Numbered from the stretch's first letter, positions 45,001-57,167 are shown. The stretch is DNA of 64,000 nucleotides from Puccinia triticina (GCF_026914185.1 NC_070566.1:5146001-5210000); one strand, 5' to 3'. Program-made: numbers and translations. Notes: generated from the sequence alone by a model not told the origin.

Positions 45001-47266
45001 TATTACCAATGGGTTCTTCAGTAGTACAAAAGGCTTCTTTGTGCTTGAAACAAGATTTCAGAACATCAAGTTTTTGATCTTCCGTCAGGATTTCACTAAC
45101 AGCAGCTTGGGACAAGTACTCTTCTTTAAAAGAGTGTAGTTCCTCTTGATATTTTACATTATTAGTATTAAGTTGGTCCGGGATCTTAATATTAATATTG
45201 CAAATCTGGAACTTTCTTTTCCAGTCTCCACCTGTGGTGTAGAATCTGTCTTTGCTTTGAAATATGTCTATTCCATACATGCAGAATGTATCATTACCTA
45301 AGATCAAGTAATCACACACAGCATCTTGTAAAACAACAAATTCCACATTTAGCCTAAGGGAGCCCTTGGAGTGCGGGAAGATTAGTGGCATAACTACTAC
45401 TCCCACTGGTTTTATAGCAGAATTACAGCTACTGAACTTGGCTTTTGGCATGGGGAGCAAGTGGTTTCCCCATTCTGGATAACAATCATCCAAAAAGGTG
45501 CTACTGACGCAGGAGCAGAAGGCACCTATGTCTAGCAGAGCTCTCAACTCCGTGTCACGAAATAAGACAGTGGTGTAGCTGGTTTTACCCATAGTATAAC
45601 TCATCCCTGCTTCAGGTTTGTTGGTAAGCAATTTGGCGTCAGAAACATGGCCAACTTTCATAGAAGAATCCCATTTTTGAGGTAAATTGGAATCTCCGTG
45701 AATGGAATTAATGGATAAGTCATCACCAATATCAGCTTGGATAACATGTATCCTGGGGTTGTCTTCCTCTGCGGGCTCAGTAGTAACAACCTCAAATTGA
45801 GATTGAGTGTCTTCCTCACTTTCAGAGTCTTCTTCTACTTCCACGTTGTTAATCATTTTGCGTGGATTAGGGCAGTCAGGTTTTTTGTGGCCCTTTTCCC
45901 CGCAATTGTAACATTCAGGGATTACAGTCCTTTTTACAGGCGGATCTCCTGCGGGAGGCTTGGGTGTTTCAGATTTGGGGAGATCTCTCTTTTCTGGAGC
46001 ACCATTTCTCACGTACTTTTTGTTAAGACCATTCAGGACTACAGTTTCATGTAATATACCTATAAATTTAGCTAGGTCTACATTCATGTTACTGAGTCTG
46101 CATCTCATTAAGCTTTCAATTTGTCCTCTACACTGGTTAAGGAGTCTATCATTGATTTCTTCTTTAGATGGATTGTTGTACATACAATCTATCCTCTTTT
46201 TCTGGCGCAAGCACCATTCTGAGGCAGCTTCTTTGGTTGGGTCAAAGTAATCTGCTTCAAAAGCTTGGCGCTTTTCAGTTCTCCAGACTCTGGTTCCCCA
46301 TTCCTCTTTGATAAGCTCTTTCCACGCACTCCAGCTTTGTTCACATACTTCCTCTCCTTTGGTGATGAAACAATCTGCAGCAACGCCCTCAAAGAGTCTA
46401 GGCATCCTGGAAATAACAGCTTCCTCATCTGCGCGGTAGGATCTTAACATATGATCAATGGTTCTGATAAAATTCATATGATCATACTCTCCTTTGCCGT
46501 CAAACTTAGGCCAGTCTTTGACTGGAGGCATTAGTTTATTTACCTCAACCATGTCCAGGGTTGTGTAAGGGGTATTCTGGCGTGGATTATTATTCTGGGG
46601 CGGAGCAGAGTTACGCATAAAAGGGTTATTATGCCTGGGGACCTCTGCTTGAGGTGTGTAGTGTGGTTCATACTGTTGTTTTCTCTCTGGGTAAGCTTGG
46701 CTGCCATATGAGGCATTTTTGCCACGCTCCTGAGCTGCTGGGGGAGGGGTCTGATTATCATTAAGATAACTGTTGGCACTCTTCAGATGTGCAGGAATGT
46801 CTCTTTGAGGACCATTACTGCTCCTCAACTCAGGTACGGGAGCGTAGTTTTCTGCAATATGGGGAATATTGCAAGGAGCTTGGGCTTTGTTATCAGATGT
46901 TGATTTCAAAGTCTTAATTTCCGCAGAGAGCGTAGAAATTTGAGACGTAAAATTCTCTGTAAGAGCATGAATTTTGCCATCCATGTTGGCATTGAGTTGT
47001 AAGATTAATTCCTTAATTTCAAAGTTCTCTGCTTTTTGTTTGGCAAAGTACTCTTTTTCCAAGCTACTTACTATATGATCAGCGGTGGAATTGAGCACAG
47101 CTGCTGAATTCCTAGAGTACTGTAGGATTTCAGACACATCATATTTAGTGTCATGGGTGGTATTCTTAAGGCTCTCACAATCTTTCCCAATCTCAACAAT
47201 AATCACACAGTGTTTGTTTGGCAACTCAAGGGGCAGTGGTCTCTCCAATTTTTGGAGGACAGACAA
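42029..47266 (-). CDS. Gypsy gag-pol polyprotein with chromodomain
   Basis: An open frame of 1745 codons without a stop. Order: gag helical region, then [16 protein letters not shown] capsid-like part and zinc knuckle [14 protein letters not shown]. Protease has [12 protein letters not shown] (DIG where DTG is usual). Reverse transcriptase has [11 protein letters not shown], so the usual second aspartate of YxDD is glutamate. RNase H and integrase follow. The integrase has an HHCC finger (H...H...CDAC) and D, D and E residues in [18 protein letters not shown] and [15 protein letters not shown]-terminal chromodomain (HKILKDKKE...YLVRYKN...DEWLPESNI) could direct insertion to modified chromatin. 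The frame has no ATG at its start; a gag-like frame immediately upstream is offset, implying a frameshift or decay near 47300. Confidence 0.9.
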   Translation of the reverse strand: MSVLQKLERPLPLELPNKHCVIIVEIGKDCESLKNTTHDTKYDVSEILQYSRNSAAVLNSTADHIVSSLEKEYFAKQKAENFEIKELILQLNANMDGKIHALTENFTSQISTLSAEIKTLKSTSDNKAQAPCNIPHIAENYAPVPELRSSNGPQRDIPAHLKSANSYLNDNQTPPPAAQERGKNASYGSQAYPERKQQYEPHYTPQAEVPRHNNPFMRNSAPPQNNNPRQNTPYTTLDMVEVNKLMPPVKDWPKFDGKGEYDHMNFIRTIDHMLRSYRADEEAVISRMPRLFEGVAADCFITKGEEVCEQSWSAWKELIKEEWGTRVWRTEKRQAFEADYFDPTKEAASEWCLRQKKRIDCMYNNPSKEEINDRLLNQCRGQIESLMRCRLSNMNVDLAKFIGILHETVVLNGLNKKYVRNGAPEKRDLPKSETPKPPAGDPPVKRTVIPECYNCGEKGHKKPDCPNPRKMINNVEVEEDSESEEDTQSQFEVVTTEPAEEDNPRIHVIQADIGDDLSINSIHGDSNLPQKWDSSMKVGHVSDAKLLTNKPEAGMSYTMGKTSYTTVLFRDTELRALLDIGAFCSCVSSTFLDDCYPEWGNHLLPMPKAKFSSCNSAIKPVGVVVMPLIFPHSKGSLRLNVEFVVLQDAVCDYLILGNDTFCMYGIDIFQSKDRFYTTGGDWKRKFQICNINIKIPDQLNTNNVKYQEELHSFKEEYLSQAAVSEILTEDQKLDVLKSCFKHKEAFCTTEEPIGNIKGHDMKLELTVSKPYPPQLRRPPYPSSPKSREALETHIKELQELGVLRKVGHNEQVEVTTPVIIAWHNEKSRMVGDFCALNNYTRPDYYPIPRIYQSLHNLPKAKYITTMDVLKGFHQIPIDPESRKYLRTICHLGIFEYLRMPFGIKNAPSHFQRMMDSVFGSFIRQSWMMVYIDEIIIYSDDWETHLEKINLVLSTAIEAGLKMSIKKCNFGYGELKALGLVVSGLSLAIDQNRVASVLLNSMPQNKLEMMSFLGFCSYYRQHVPSFANVSKSLYALCNNDTIFEMTYDRVQDYEELKRLVTSAPVLSQPDYNKPFILYIDACLDGLGAALHQEFVIDDKPVEKPVLFISRQIKNSEKRYGASQMECLALVWALEKLHYYLEGSNFVVVTDCTAVRTLMNMKTPNRHMLRWQIAIQQYRGHMTIIHKAGAKHKNADGLSRWALPNNPDNPAYDPEDEDIFPILGIHACDLDNAFYDLVQKSYDENSELLKLVEILRNDSSPPELIASLPENLAQHYKLGKFTLLDGLLYFRHKHSSVLVLSNKDQIKDILKECHDNVNSGHFSEERTVERIKQTAWWIDWKEQVHDYIQSCDACQKGNKQTGKRFGLLQKIAEPTEKWEIVNMDFVTGLPPGGPYSYNSVLVIVDRFSKRARFIPNHKDDTAMEVSMLFWNRIMADVGIPKIIISDREPKFTSEFWRNLHDMLGTKFAFSTAYHPQTDGLAERMIQTLEDMLRRFCSFGFEFKNHNGYTHDWVSLLPALEIAYNSSKHSSTKVAPYVLERGWIPRMPKDNLHDRLPHLHPTALDFKKMLDSTHQHARKCVDDAVEYDKGRWDKSHKEPEFKIGEKVLLSTVNFNNLGGSRKLKPPFIGPFTIKQLHGKNAVEVILSEELSRKHHVFPVSLIKPYKVRPEEELAPPQPVPIEETPPSGQLRVHKILKDKKERIQGKDTRLYLVRYKNLSADRDEWLPESNIPDGPIHLRNYRASKRST

Positions 47267-47420
47267 AGCTTTAGAATTAACTGCTTCTTTTATTTCAACA
47301 AGCTCGAGTTAATTCTATTTACAATAGTATTCAAGTTTGCTTCGCTATTAATATCTAGAGTGGAGAGATTAACATTTACCGCATCAAGAGTGTCGAAAAG
47401 AGAGTTGAGAATGGAAGGGG

Positions 47421-48598
47421 TTAGTCAATGTTCTTGTACAGATTCGCCGCAATCTGAAGAAGATCGGTCGTTCGTTTCCATCTGGCTGGGTCGTTGAAGT
47501 TGATCTGGTTGGAGCTCGAGCTGCGATTCTTGCCCGATTTGACCTTCTTGAACTTCATGACTTGCTTCTTCGACGGGGCTGGGAAGTGGAAGTTCTTGGC
47601 TTCCCAGGGGTTCCAGCCCTTGACAAGGGCCTTGATTTCGTGGTTCTTCATGAGTTTCTGGAGGGCCTTCTGGGATTCTTGAGCCGTAGTGAGCAAAGCT
47701 CGCAGCCCGGCTGTCACTCCGTCGTTCGCGATCGCTAGGTACTGCTTCCAAGTACTCACGTGCTCTCTGGCCCGGAGTTCGATCTGCTCCTCCTTCGAAA
47801 GGGTCTTGATTTTGGGAGTGATAGGGCGTGTACGGGTAGGAACCAATAAGCTGGGGGAAAGCTTGTTGATCTCGTTGATCTCCATAGCGGACTTGTTTGG
47901 CTCGGTCGGACGAGGGCCGTCCTTGGATTGAGGAGGGGTGTCGGATGGAGCCGGGGTGGAAGCCGGGGTAGCGGGCATTGGATCCTTGCGGGCGATTGTG
48001 GTCACCTGCATATTCTTGACCTGATCTTGTAGCTCCTTTGCCGCCGCGAGCTCGCGTTGGAGGCGGGAGTGGGCCTTGTAGTTCGGGACAAGTTGACCTA
48101 GTTTTGTTGTTGACCATTGTCAGCTACGGTACTTGGTTTGAGGAGAGGTTTGGTTTTTTTTTGAAAGGGAAGGTTGGAACTTACTAGTGGTAGTCTTGTC
48201 AGCGGTGGGGGCTGTCAGAGCGGGAGTCGGGTTATTGACAGTGGTCTCGGCGGCAATGCTGGCAGTCACTGTAAAGTACCAAAAGAGATATGAGAATCGT
48301 TTAGTTTTGGGTGTATAGGGATTTTTGAGAGGATAGCGGGAAGTTTGGACTCACTTTTAGCACGGTACTCGGCGTCATAGAATGCCTTCTTCTTTGCTTT
48401 GGCTTCTCGGCGGTAGCGTTGGATTTTGAGGAGGGTATTGAGATCCTCTTCTTTGCAAATATGGGCGTGGTAGGCGGCAAGGATGATTTGTGCCTCGGGG
48501 GTGAGCTGTTCCCACGGGGTGGGTTGGTAGTCGCGGAGTGCGGATTCTTTGCGCAGGCACAGCAATTTCAGGTAATACTGAATTAATTCGGCTTTTTC
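47421..48598 (-). CDS. Gypsy upstream ORF (gag-like), 3 exons
   Basis: Minus-strand exons are 48598-48355, 48268-48185 and 48097-47421. The introns are 86 and 87 bp, with GTGAGT and GTAAGT donors and TTACAG and ACTAG acceptors. The frame reads KAELIQYYLKLLCLRKES, then a Pro/Thr stretch, then LVPNYKAHSRLQRELAAAKEL and a basic C-terminus, ending LYKNID at TAA 47421. It begins at an acceptor-like TTTACAG, so an untranslated or further 5' exon is likely and no ATG is assigned for exon 1. It may be the Gag N-terminal part, joined to the polyprotein by frameshifting; this is inference. Confidence 0.55.
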
Positions 48599-48941
48599 CT
48601 GTAAATTCACTGGAAAAAACACGCTACAAAAGTCACAAATTAGACTTAAAATTTTGTTTATATATTTTTGTAATTTTAGTTGAATTTTTGACGAAGAAAA
48701 TGACTAACTTGGATGAATACTTAGGGTTTTTGGTTTGGTTTTGGCGTAGAAAGTAGGAAAAAAGGTGATTTTTTGTCAGTTTTAATGTTTTTAAAGGCGT
48801 AAAAAATTCAGAGAGTAGTGAGAATATTTTTATGTATTTTTTAGAGTATATTTTGGAAATTTTTGATGTAAAAATTTAAGATTTATAAGGGCTCTTTCTT
48901 TCAAATGAATTTGAAGGAAAATTCCCGGCCAGACCCCCATT

Positions 48942-50483
48942 TGTCAGCCTACGTGATGCCAAGGATATTATCCTTCTAGCTACACGTGGTGCAAAGCAAA
49001 AGATTAGAGTTATAAAACTCTAAGACAAAGTTATAAGGGTTAATTCCAACGTAATTGTTGGGAATTAGGGCGTAAGAATAAGGCAATTTGGGCCAATTTG
49101 GGCCAATTTGACGTAATAAAATGAATATAATTAATTTTAATAGGGGCCTGATAAATCAGGGGTGTTTAATCCCTCTAGAATGAAGAACTGGGGCCTGTAA
49201 ACAGGGTTGTTTCAAATCCCAGAAAGAAATAGCGGAGAATCTCAAGAGAAGGGGCTTAAACTTACTAGTATAAGACCCTAGGGGAACTTGAGGTTCTTCA
49301 GGCGTGAAGTTGGGCAGTTGGAGGCGCTCAGAAGAGGTAATCTTGAGGGCAGGGTGGTTACTGGACAGCTTCAGGGCGGAAATTGGGGCTAAAAATCACG
49401 AAAGTAGGTATTTTACCTGGCAAATCACAGGCTAAGGAGGCTGTTGAAGGCGGGTAAAATTCTAGTAGGTAATGTAAAGCTGGGGAATCTCCTTTTGGGC
49501 GGAGAAAGGGCCCTTTCATAGCCTAGGCAGGCCTCCAGGGGCGCCCAGGGGACAGGGGGACACTTGTGGGCGCATTCTGAGGCAATTTGGTTGCGCTAGA
49601 AGGCGCTGTGGGTCGTGGAACCTTGGGGCTTGGATGCAAGGGTTGCCAAGGACCATTTACAGAGGTTCTGCGTGATTTTACACATGCCTTCCACGTCATG
49701 GGGGCTGGTTTGGGGTTTCTGTGACGCTCATTTCCGTGGAAATGGGCCACAGAAGGTACTAGAATTGGCTTCTGTGCATTTGTACACGTGCAAGCAGTGC
49801 TTCATACATGTTCTGGAGGCGCTTATTAAGTGCTCCAGTTCATTTGACCCCTTCTACATATTTACTACAGTTGTAATTTACACGTAGTGAGGCTTGGGAA
49901 AAGCTGGGGCGCTTTCTAGTGTCTCCTGTGCACGTTGCAAGAGCCTTTTTCCATTTAGAATGTTTTTATATTGGATGACGTGGTAATTACATCTTGTTTG
50001 GTGATTAATTACATGTGTACAAGACATATAACACATGTAATATTGCTATTGGGGCGTATTCTGGCCCATTCTTACTTACTGGTAACCTGAGCGCTTTGGT
50101 TGCGGGCTAGTTTATGCATTATGCATATATGTACACTATGAGCGCGGGCTTGAGCTCTAGGCAACAGAGCACGCGGGCTTGGGTGCGCCACGCAACAAAT
50201 AAAGCCATCTTTTAAACTATACACAACACCTCAGTTATGTCACTGTAAATGGGTGAAAACATATGTACTTATATATGTATATGCATACAAGTGCATCCAT
50301 GCAGGGTGTGATGCACTTGCGTAAACTTTGAAGTTAGTTTACACAAGGAAGGGGTAATAATTAAGGGTACGTGTAAGTGAGGTACCCTAGGTTATTTTAC
50401 CCGTAGAATAAGAATCTTCTATAATATTTTACATATTAATTACATAAAGCTGAGTAATTAATTATTTATATATGTATTTGATG
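48942..50483 (-). repeat. Gypsy LTR, truncated at its outer end
   Basis: Matches 40304 to about 41844, then stops at TATTTGATG; the last roughly 120 bp (U3 start in element sense) are missing and replaced by unrelated sequence. Loss of U3 sequence probably weakens its promoter. Confidence 0.88.
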
Positions 50484-50887
50484 CTTAGTTTTCCGGTTTG
50501 CTTCATTCCTCAGCCCCATCATTCAGACCTTTGCTCACCACCAGTCTTCTGAAATTTCATGGAAGGGCCCACACAAATTGAGTGGGATAATTGCTGCCTG
50601 TGGGGGAAGGCGGGGCCGGGGGCTTGCCAGGGTAACTGAAGTGGGGGTGGGGGGGGGGGGGGCTTACACCCTGCAGCAGCGTAGCCGCTTTGGCCTCTAG
50701 TCACCACTAATTTGACTCGATTTATTTTATCCAATAAAAATCATTGGCAATGGTTTCAAAAATTTTCAGTTTTTTATCATTCTTGTTGTATGCTATAATT
50801 TGCTCTCTAATTTCCCCCCCCCTGGTTGAAACAGTAATGAACATTCTGAGAAATTTGCAAGAAATTGAAAAATTTCCACATTTTTCA
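50484..50887. other. Unassigned sequence between Gypsy and foldback element
   Basis: Starts abruptly at the LTR truncation and contains a G-run (about 50642-50661). The last part (ccacatttttcattttttta) matches the interior of element X in reverse of 52330-52350. Confidence 0.4.
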
Positions 50888-50895
50888 TTTTTTTA

Positions 50896-51640
50896 CGGAC
50901 TTACTTCGCGCACTGCAAAAAACACTTCGCGCACTGCACAGTGCGCGGATTCCCAAACACTTTGCGCACTGCGGGTAAACTATGCAACTTTTTGAAGATT
51001 TTTCTTGACAAATCAATAGAAAGACTTCTCATTGGCCTCTCTGAATTTTTTGGAAGTTTTTCAAAGCATTCTTCTATGTTTAAAAAAATCATTAAAAACC
51101 AGAAGAAATGTTGGATTTGGGTGCCTAAAAAACAAGGTTCCCATCACCCAAAAATTTCAAATAATTTGTTGAGTAATGTAACATGTAAGAAAAGCTACTT
51201 CAAAACCTTTCAGGCACTTTGTGCAAGCATACAGGTCTGAAAAATAAGAAACTTCAACACATATTAGCACATTGCATCTAAATTATACTCATTTTTCAGA
51301 CCTGTATGCTTGCAAAAAGTGGCTGAAAAGTTTTGAAGTAGCTTTTTTTACATTTCTCATTACTCAAAAAATTATTTGAAATTTTTGGGCTATAGGAACC
51401 TTGTTTTTTAGGCGCCCAAATCCTACATTTCTTCTGGTTTTTAATGATTTTTTTAAACATAGAAGAATGCTTTGAAAAACTTCCAAAAAATTCAGAGAGG
51501 CCAATGAGAAGCCTGTTTATTGATTTGTCAAGAGAAATCTTCAAAAAGTTGTGTAGTTTACCCGCAGTGCGCGAAGTGTTTGGGAATCCGCGCACTGTGC
51601 GGTGCGTGAAGTGTTTTTCGCAGTGCACGAAGTAAGTCCG
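50896..51640. mobile_element. Foldback element, 745 bp, 8-bp target duplication
   Basis: Two arms of about 340 bp are inverted copies (roughly 95% identical by eye) around a loop of about 50 bp. The ends are CGGACTTACTTCGCGCACTGC-like on both sides. It is flanked by TTTTTTTA at 50888-50895 and 51641-51648. The empty site (catttttttatttttac) is seen in the element X copy near 52325. The 8-bp duplication suits hAT-type mobilisation. It has no coding capacity; the mirror-image open frames are arm artefacts. Confidence 0.82.
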
Positions 51641-52330
51641 TTTTTTTATTTTTACTTTTTTTTTATTTCATAATCATTCTTAGGAACTTATTTAGCACTG
51701 TTTGAATGGAAGACATCCCTCACATGGATACAGGGGAAGGATCAGATTACGGATGTAATCACCAAATCACTTGGACGACTGGCACATGCACGTTGTGGGG
51801 GAATTGTCCAGGGATCAACTCTTTAATATTTCTTTCTAGCTTTATATCTTCTTCTTCTTCTTTCTTTCTTTCTCTCTCTTACTTACAAACATAGGTAGTT
51901 TTGGTGTCTTGTTGAGGGGGGGGGGGGATGTTGTGACATAGTCCCATAACTTGACTACAACACATGTCACAGATGTTTGTACATAGACTATGTAGTATGA
52001 TTTCCTACCTTCATTAGTAAATCATTGATTATTGCAAGCTTCACTCTCAACAAAGGCCAGTCAGTACAGCCATTGCAAGAAAAACTCTGGAAACTGCTTT
52101 CAGTTGAGATGAAGCAAGCTTCAATAAAGCCTCAGCTCAAGCTGGAGTCAAGCACCCAAATTCCGTGCTGGTGCACTGGAGTGTGTACAGTGGGTCATCT
52201 AATGTTTTTGGCACCACATTTTTGAATGCAGAAGCTCAGGCCACAGCCTTTAAGTCATGAGATTGGCTACAGGGGTGGAAAATAAGTTCCAAAGAATGAT
52301 TATGAAATAAAAAAAAAGTAAAAATAAAAA
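51641..52330 (+). repeat. Duplicated Copia 3' end plus element X terminus
   Basis: 51695-52290 repeats 39688-40303: the Copia RNase H tail, polypurine tract, complete 3' LTR (51929-52052), AAGGC, then element X. It is bounded on both sides by inverted element X sequence (aataagttcc...gaatgattatgaaat). Only the 3' end of the Copia is present, so this is a segmental duplication or recombination product, not a second insertion. Confidence 0.75.
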
Positions 52331-53217
52331 AATGAAAAATGTGGAATTTTTTTAATTTCTTTCAAATTAATTCACAAAAACATGGCAAAATAGATCTAAG
52401 TTTTGGTGTGCAGCCACATGATGGCCACTGTTGAATATATTACCCCCAAACACTATGTGCCATGGATAGACCCTTCAGCTTGTGACAGTGCAACAAGCAA
52501 AAAAGGGCCAGCATTTTTTATTCTCAAGCAGGGGCCTATCCAAGCGAAGTAGGGGGCCTGCAGGGAGGGGCCAGGACAAATTGGGAACCCCTGGGGGGAA
52601 AATTCACAGCAGCCCCCCTCCTTTATATACTCCAGCTCAGCCCATCCAAGAGCGGTGATTTGTGACTCTCTCAAAGACCCTAGCCGCCTCTGGAGCCACG
52701 CCCATCATATCATTGCCAACACCACGCCCACCACATTGTTGCCGGTGCCACCGCATCATTGCTAATGCCACACCAATGCCTCCGCAGGCGTCTCTTTACA
52801 GCTCAACTTCCTGCAAGTGGGTGCATTTTTTCACTCAGTTCAACAAGATCTACGGCACATACATATGCAATAGCAACTGACCTTGCACCAAGCAGATCAT
52901 CCGCCTCAAAGCTCTCTGAGACTACGGCAAGCCAGGACATCATGCTGGGCCAAGAAGCGCGACCAGAACTGACGTTTGCACGCCGGCCAGGCTTGGAAAC
53001 AGTGGATGAGCCGGTGAGCCTTTGCAATGTATTCATCCTGGAAATGGCTTCACACCCTTCATTGCCCGTTGGCTCCCAACATATTCCTTCAAACACCACC
53101 GCTTAAACTGAGATGCTGTATTTTTTTATTATTATCTTTGGATGTGACACTCCTAAATAGGAGCAACTTTCAACAGTTCCGATGCATCCTCAACCACCAT
53201 GATTGGATTGTCCCCTC
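52331..53217. other. Unassigned; open frames on both strands
   Basis: Continues element X-like AT-rich sequence, then GC-richer sequence. Around 52760-53106 both strands are open for about 100 codons; neither reading has a motif or splice structure that decides it. Confidence 0.35.
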
Positions 53218-54062
53218 TGTCAGCCTTAGAGTCAACTCAGATGACCTAAAGTCTGCCTTTATCTACTTTTTACATATGAATTACTTCATATCTTTTTCAT
53301 ATTAAGAGATAACCTTGTTATGACTTCATATTCTGTTTCCTCATGCAATTTTGAACCTAGTTACAACTTACCAATTCTTTTTAACTATACTCCTTTCCTG
53401 AGTTTTTGAGTTGTGGCGCGTATGCGCAGTTGTGACGTGTCAGCGCTACCAAGCGCGCCAAACCACATGTACATATGTAATTAAATAAGCAAATTGTGAA
53501 AATTTTCGAAGTCAGGATCCCCCTTGCCTGAGGAGGATCTACAGACTTCAGCACAACAGAACTACACCCCAGATAGCCCAGGATCACCACCAAAGAGACC
53601 ACCACGCTCCCAGTATACCTACTGTCACAGGCGCCTAGGATATTGACAGTAAGTAGACTCTTTTCACTGAACCTTGCTTATCCAGAGTGAAACTGTGCTG
53701 CTCTTGATTGTTTCTTCTTTTCTTCAACTCTTTCAATCTTAAAAGATCAAAAGGTTATCTCTGGTTAAGACCTACAAAACCAGAGCAGAGTAGTAACCTT
53801 ACTTCTGAATCCCACCAACGTTTCCTTGTTGTGAGTGGAGGCTGTTGCACTCTTTCTTGGCCTTGCACAGCTGGAATCAAACTTTTCCAGGTTGATAATA
53901 GCCCAGATCAATAAATAAAGACTTAAAGTTTAGGCCTGATCTTCTCTTTCTCTCTCTTTCTCTTCCTCTCTTTCAGTTTGTATTTCTTTATCCCAAGAAA
54001 TCTAAACTATTCCCCCTCCTTTTCTTTGTGTCCTGCTGTCACATAAGAGACACAGGCTCACA
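53218..54062 (+). repeat. LTR family A, second copy, 845 bp
   Basis: Starts TGTCAGCCTTAGAG and ends GGCTCACA, matching 20019-20988 with indels in the middle. The flanks (CCCTC and CACCA) do not match, so it may be one end of a rearranged element rather than a clean solo LTR. Confidence 0.7.
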
Positions 54063-55720
54063 CACCAAAGGCACAAAATTTTGAGAGCACAGAGAAATAT
54101 GCTTCAAATTAATTCCCTGAAATTCCTAGCAATAGTGTGTCATTATAAAATGAGATATAAGGGGTGCGCGGCAGGCTTAGTAGGAAAATTACTGCTCACT
54201 GTATAGCTTTTTTGTTACACACCCAAACAGTCCCAAAATTTCAGAAATGTTTTCATTGTGGATATTATACGCGCCATAAATTTCTTGTCAATAGCGTGTC
54301 ATGATAACAGGAAATGTAGTGCGCCGGTGTGGAACTCCTAAAAGATCAGGAAAGAGCTGTGAGGGGAAATAGTCAACTACATTACTAATAATGTAGAAGA
54401 GGCTACAGGTGCTGGTGAGGCTGCCCTCTTGACTAATGCTGATGGAGAGAGGGTTACACTAAGAAAAAAAAGAAAAGGGTGTGGCTGATGATTCTCTTTG
54501 ACTTAGATGACTTTAACACTTTATGAGTTTGAGGTGTATCAATCCTACTGAGTGAGAGAGGAGAAGTGAGATGGGGAGAAAAGCAGAAGCTGTTGGGGAG
54601 TCACTCTGAGATGTGAAATGAGATATATGCTGGGAGATATATTTCTATGGTGATGAAAGTGTATCTAAGTGTGATGAAAAGGGTGCTACAGAGGGGATGT
54701 AGTAGAAAGTGCATATAAGGGTGATGTTTAAAAGGTGCTACAGAGGGGATGTAGTAGAAAGTGCCTCTCGGGAATACAACATCTAGAGGGGTGTTTATAT
54801 ATGTGAGAAGTCCTACAGGGGGGTGATACATGATGAGCACATAGTAACAATATCTGAAGATGAGCAGTAATGATGAAGGTGCAATGACCAAGGAGTGTAC
54901 ATGGAAGGTAACTATGTAGAAGATGAAATAATGATGAGCATTTGATAATAACTACAAGAGCTATGAAGGAATGTACTGCTGATATCATATGAAGGGTAAA
55001 AATGAGTAATGAAGTTATGTAAGATCTGCAGTCCTATGTAGCTATGATACTATTAAATGATGTATGTAATAATGCTAAGGATATGTATGAAGAAAATACC
55101 TGCCAAAACTATACATGCCAATAACTGCTGATCCATTTGGAAATCCTAGGTGAAATGAGTGGGTGAATAGGGGTAAAATTGGGTGTAGAATCTGAATATG
55201 AAGTAATAATGAGGTATTTATGAAGGATTTTGGTGATATGAGGGTGATAGTATGAACAGGAACAGGGTTACCACACCGGGCTTGGTAGGAAAACAACTGC
55301 TAACTTATCTCATGTTTTAATGACACACTATTGCTAAGAGCTTTATGGCGCAGAGAATATGCAAAATTGAAACATTCCTGAAAATTTCAGACTGTTTCAG
55401 CGTGTAACAAAAAATCTATACATGTAGCCGCCATTTTCCTACTAAGCCCGCCGCGCACCCCTTATATCTCATGTTATCATGAAACACTATTGCCAAGAAA
55501 TTTATGGCGCGTATAATATCCACAATGAAAACATTTCTGAAATTTTGGGACTGTTTAGGTGTGTAACAAAAAAGCTATACAGTGAGCAGTAACTTTCCTA
55601 CTAAGCCTGCCGCGCACCCCTTATATCTCGTTTTATAATGACACACTATTGCTAGGAACTTCAGGGAATTAATTTGAAGCATATTTCTCTGTGCTCTCAA
55701 AATTTTGTGCCTTTGGTGTG
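54063..55720. repeat. Long inverted repeat with reiterated subunits
   Basis: 54063-54315 is the inverted copy of about 55465-55720 (ccaaaggcacaaaattttgagagcac...). The right arm also has a tandem subunit with CCGCGCACCCCTTATATCTC near 55450 and 55610. The spacer (54316-55260) is AT-rich without supported genes. It looks like a foldback or MITE family; no target duplication was resolved. Confidence 0.6.
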
Positions 55721-56310
55721 TGTAACAAGAAAGTTATACATATACACAAAATAATAAACGCAATACCTATTTGAGCTACAGGAAAGCTGGTGAAAATTCT
55801 GAAATTATCAGGCTGTTAAGTTGCACATGCACTATTGTACTGTGACGTTTTTGTGGCTACTGAGTTGCAGGAAGTGGCTTTTTAAATGCTTGTTGCGTTA
55901 AAATATGATTTTTCATGTCAATTTTCTCTAGGCTCAAGGAGACCCCTAAATGACTTGATTATTTTTTGGGGGGATCATAAAAAGCCATTCTATTATGGGG
56001 TTTCAAAGTAGACCCGCGCGTGCATGCAGGTCACTTTGCATAACCCGGTTTTGCGGGGAGACTGAAAGTTGACATTCAACATTTGAGTTGAAAGCCAACT
56101 TGCCTTGCCTTGCAAGTTGCATGCCCGGGTCTACTTTATAACCCCTTATTGATTCATCAAAAAATATCTCAAGAAATGTAAGCCGATTTTTTGGGGGAAA
56201 ATGCAGTGCGCAAAGCGCCGTGGCAGAAGCGCGCACTGGGGGATGGACGTCAGGACAACAACCCCCACAGTACGCAAAGAGTTTTTTGCAGTGCGCAAAG
56301 TAAGTCCGTT
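55721..56310. other. Unassigned sequence with GCGC-rich inverted motif
   Basis: Contains 'gcagtgcgcaaagtaagtccg' at its right end, the same terminal motif as the foldback at 50896, suggesting a related or truncated foldback element. No gene is seen. Confidence 0.4.
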
Positions 56311-57162
56311 TTATTTTTACTTTTTTTTTATTTCATAATCATTCTTAGGAACTTATTTTCCATCCCTGTAGCCAATGTCATGACTTAAAGGCTGTGGCCT
56401 GAGCTTCTGCATTCAAAAATTTGGTGCCAAAAACATTAGATGAACCACTGTACACATGAAAGCAATATGTATAGATGAAAGAAATATGTATGCATGAAAG
56501 GTAAATGTGAGAAGGTGTATGGGATATGTACACATGATGAAAGGGGTATGTATGCATGAAAGGGGTATGTCAATTAAGGGGTATTTTCACATGCAAGGGA
56601 TATGTATGCATGAAAGGGTAGTCAATTAAGGGGTATTTGCACATGAAAGGGATATGTATGCATGAAAGGGGTATGTCAATTACGGGGTATTTGCACATGA
56701 AAGGGATATGTAAACATCAAAGGGGTATGTAAACCTGAATGATGAAAGGGGTATTGAAAGGGATGTAAAAACGCAAAGGGGACATGTAAAAGGGTCATGG
56801 ACGCATGATGAAAGAGGTATGTACACATTGTGAAAAGGATACATGCACATGAAAGGGATATACACACCTGAAAGGGGTATGTGCACATAAATGCTATGTA
56901 CACATTTTGAAAGAGGTGAATGCATACAAAAGGGATATGTGAGCATGAAAGGGGTATGTGCACATGAAAGGGGAATTTTCACATGAAAGGGGTATTTGCC
57001 CAGGTATCAACTCCTGTCCTCAGGTTTTTGTACCTTACACTCACTTGTGCATAAATTAGGCAATGTGCATGGAATCAACCAGTGCTTGATTCTTGCATGA
57101 GGCACAGCTTGCCTTGAGCTCTTGCATCTCAACTACAAGCAATTTCTAGAGTTTTTCTTGCA
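56311..57162 (-). repeat. Element X terminus, inverted, with a minisatellite
   Basis: Reverse complement of the element X terminal segment, from GTAAAAATAAAACGGAC-type interior to CTCTAGAGTT-type end. It is interrupted at 56456-56998 by an array of units of about 12-25 bp (CATGAAAGGGGTATGT variants). Its outer end abuts the resumed Helitron at 57168. Confidence 0.6.
56456..56998. repeat. Minisatellite, CATGAAAGGGGTATGT-like units
   Basis: Irregular tandem array of 'acatgaaaggggtatgt' variants with ATGCATG and TGCACATG spacers. Apparent open frames through it are simple-repeat artefacts. Confidence 0.8.
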
Positions 57163-57167
57163 GTGAG

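Larger units (their letters stand above)
40304..50483 (-). mobile_element. Ty3/Gypsy chromovirus-type LTR retrotransposon
   Basis: Runs on the minus strand. The left LTR (3' in element sense) is 40304-41967, and the right LTR (5' in element sense) is 48942-50483 and truncated by about 120 bp at its outer end. The LTRs differ at only about eight positions over about 1.5 kb by eye, so insertion is recent. It has a 1745-codon pol frame ending in a chromodomain and a spliced upstream ORF. It is inserted in element X directly after AAATG; the right-hand target duplication is lost with the LTR end. Confidence 0.9.

Noticed and set aside
50941..51628. Mirror-image open frames of 60-110 codons
   Set aside because: They are opposite arms of the foldback element; no start, motif or splice evidence.
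53218..54062. Calling the second family A LTR a clean solo LTR
   Set aside because: The flanking five bases differ (CCCTC and CACCA), so no target duplication supports it.
56676..56982. Cysteine/histidine-rich minus-strand frames
   Set aside because: Translation of a simple tandem repeat; no start context or flanking gene structure.
56456..56998. CRISPR-like array
   Set aside because: Units are irregular in length with no unique spacers, and the context is a fungal genome; it is a minisatellite.
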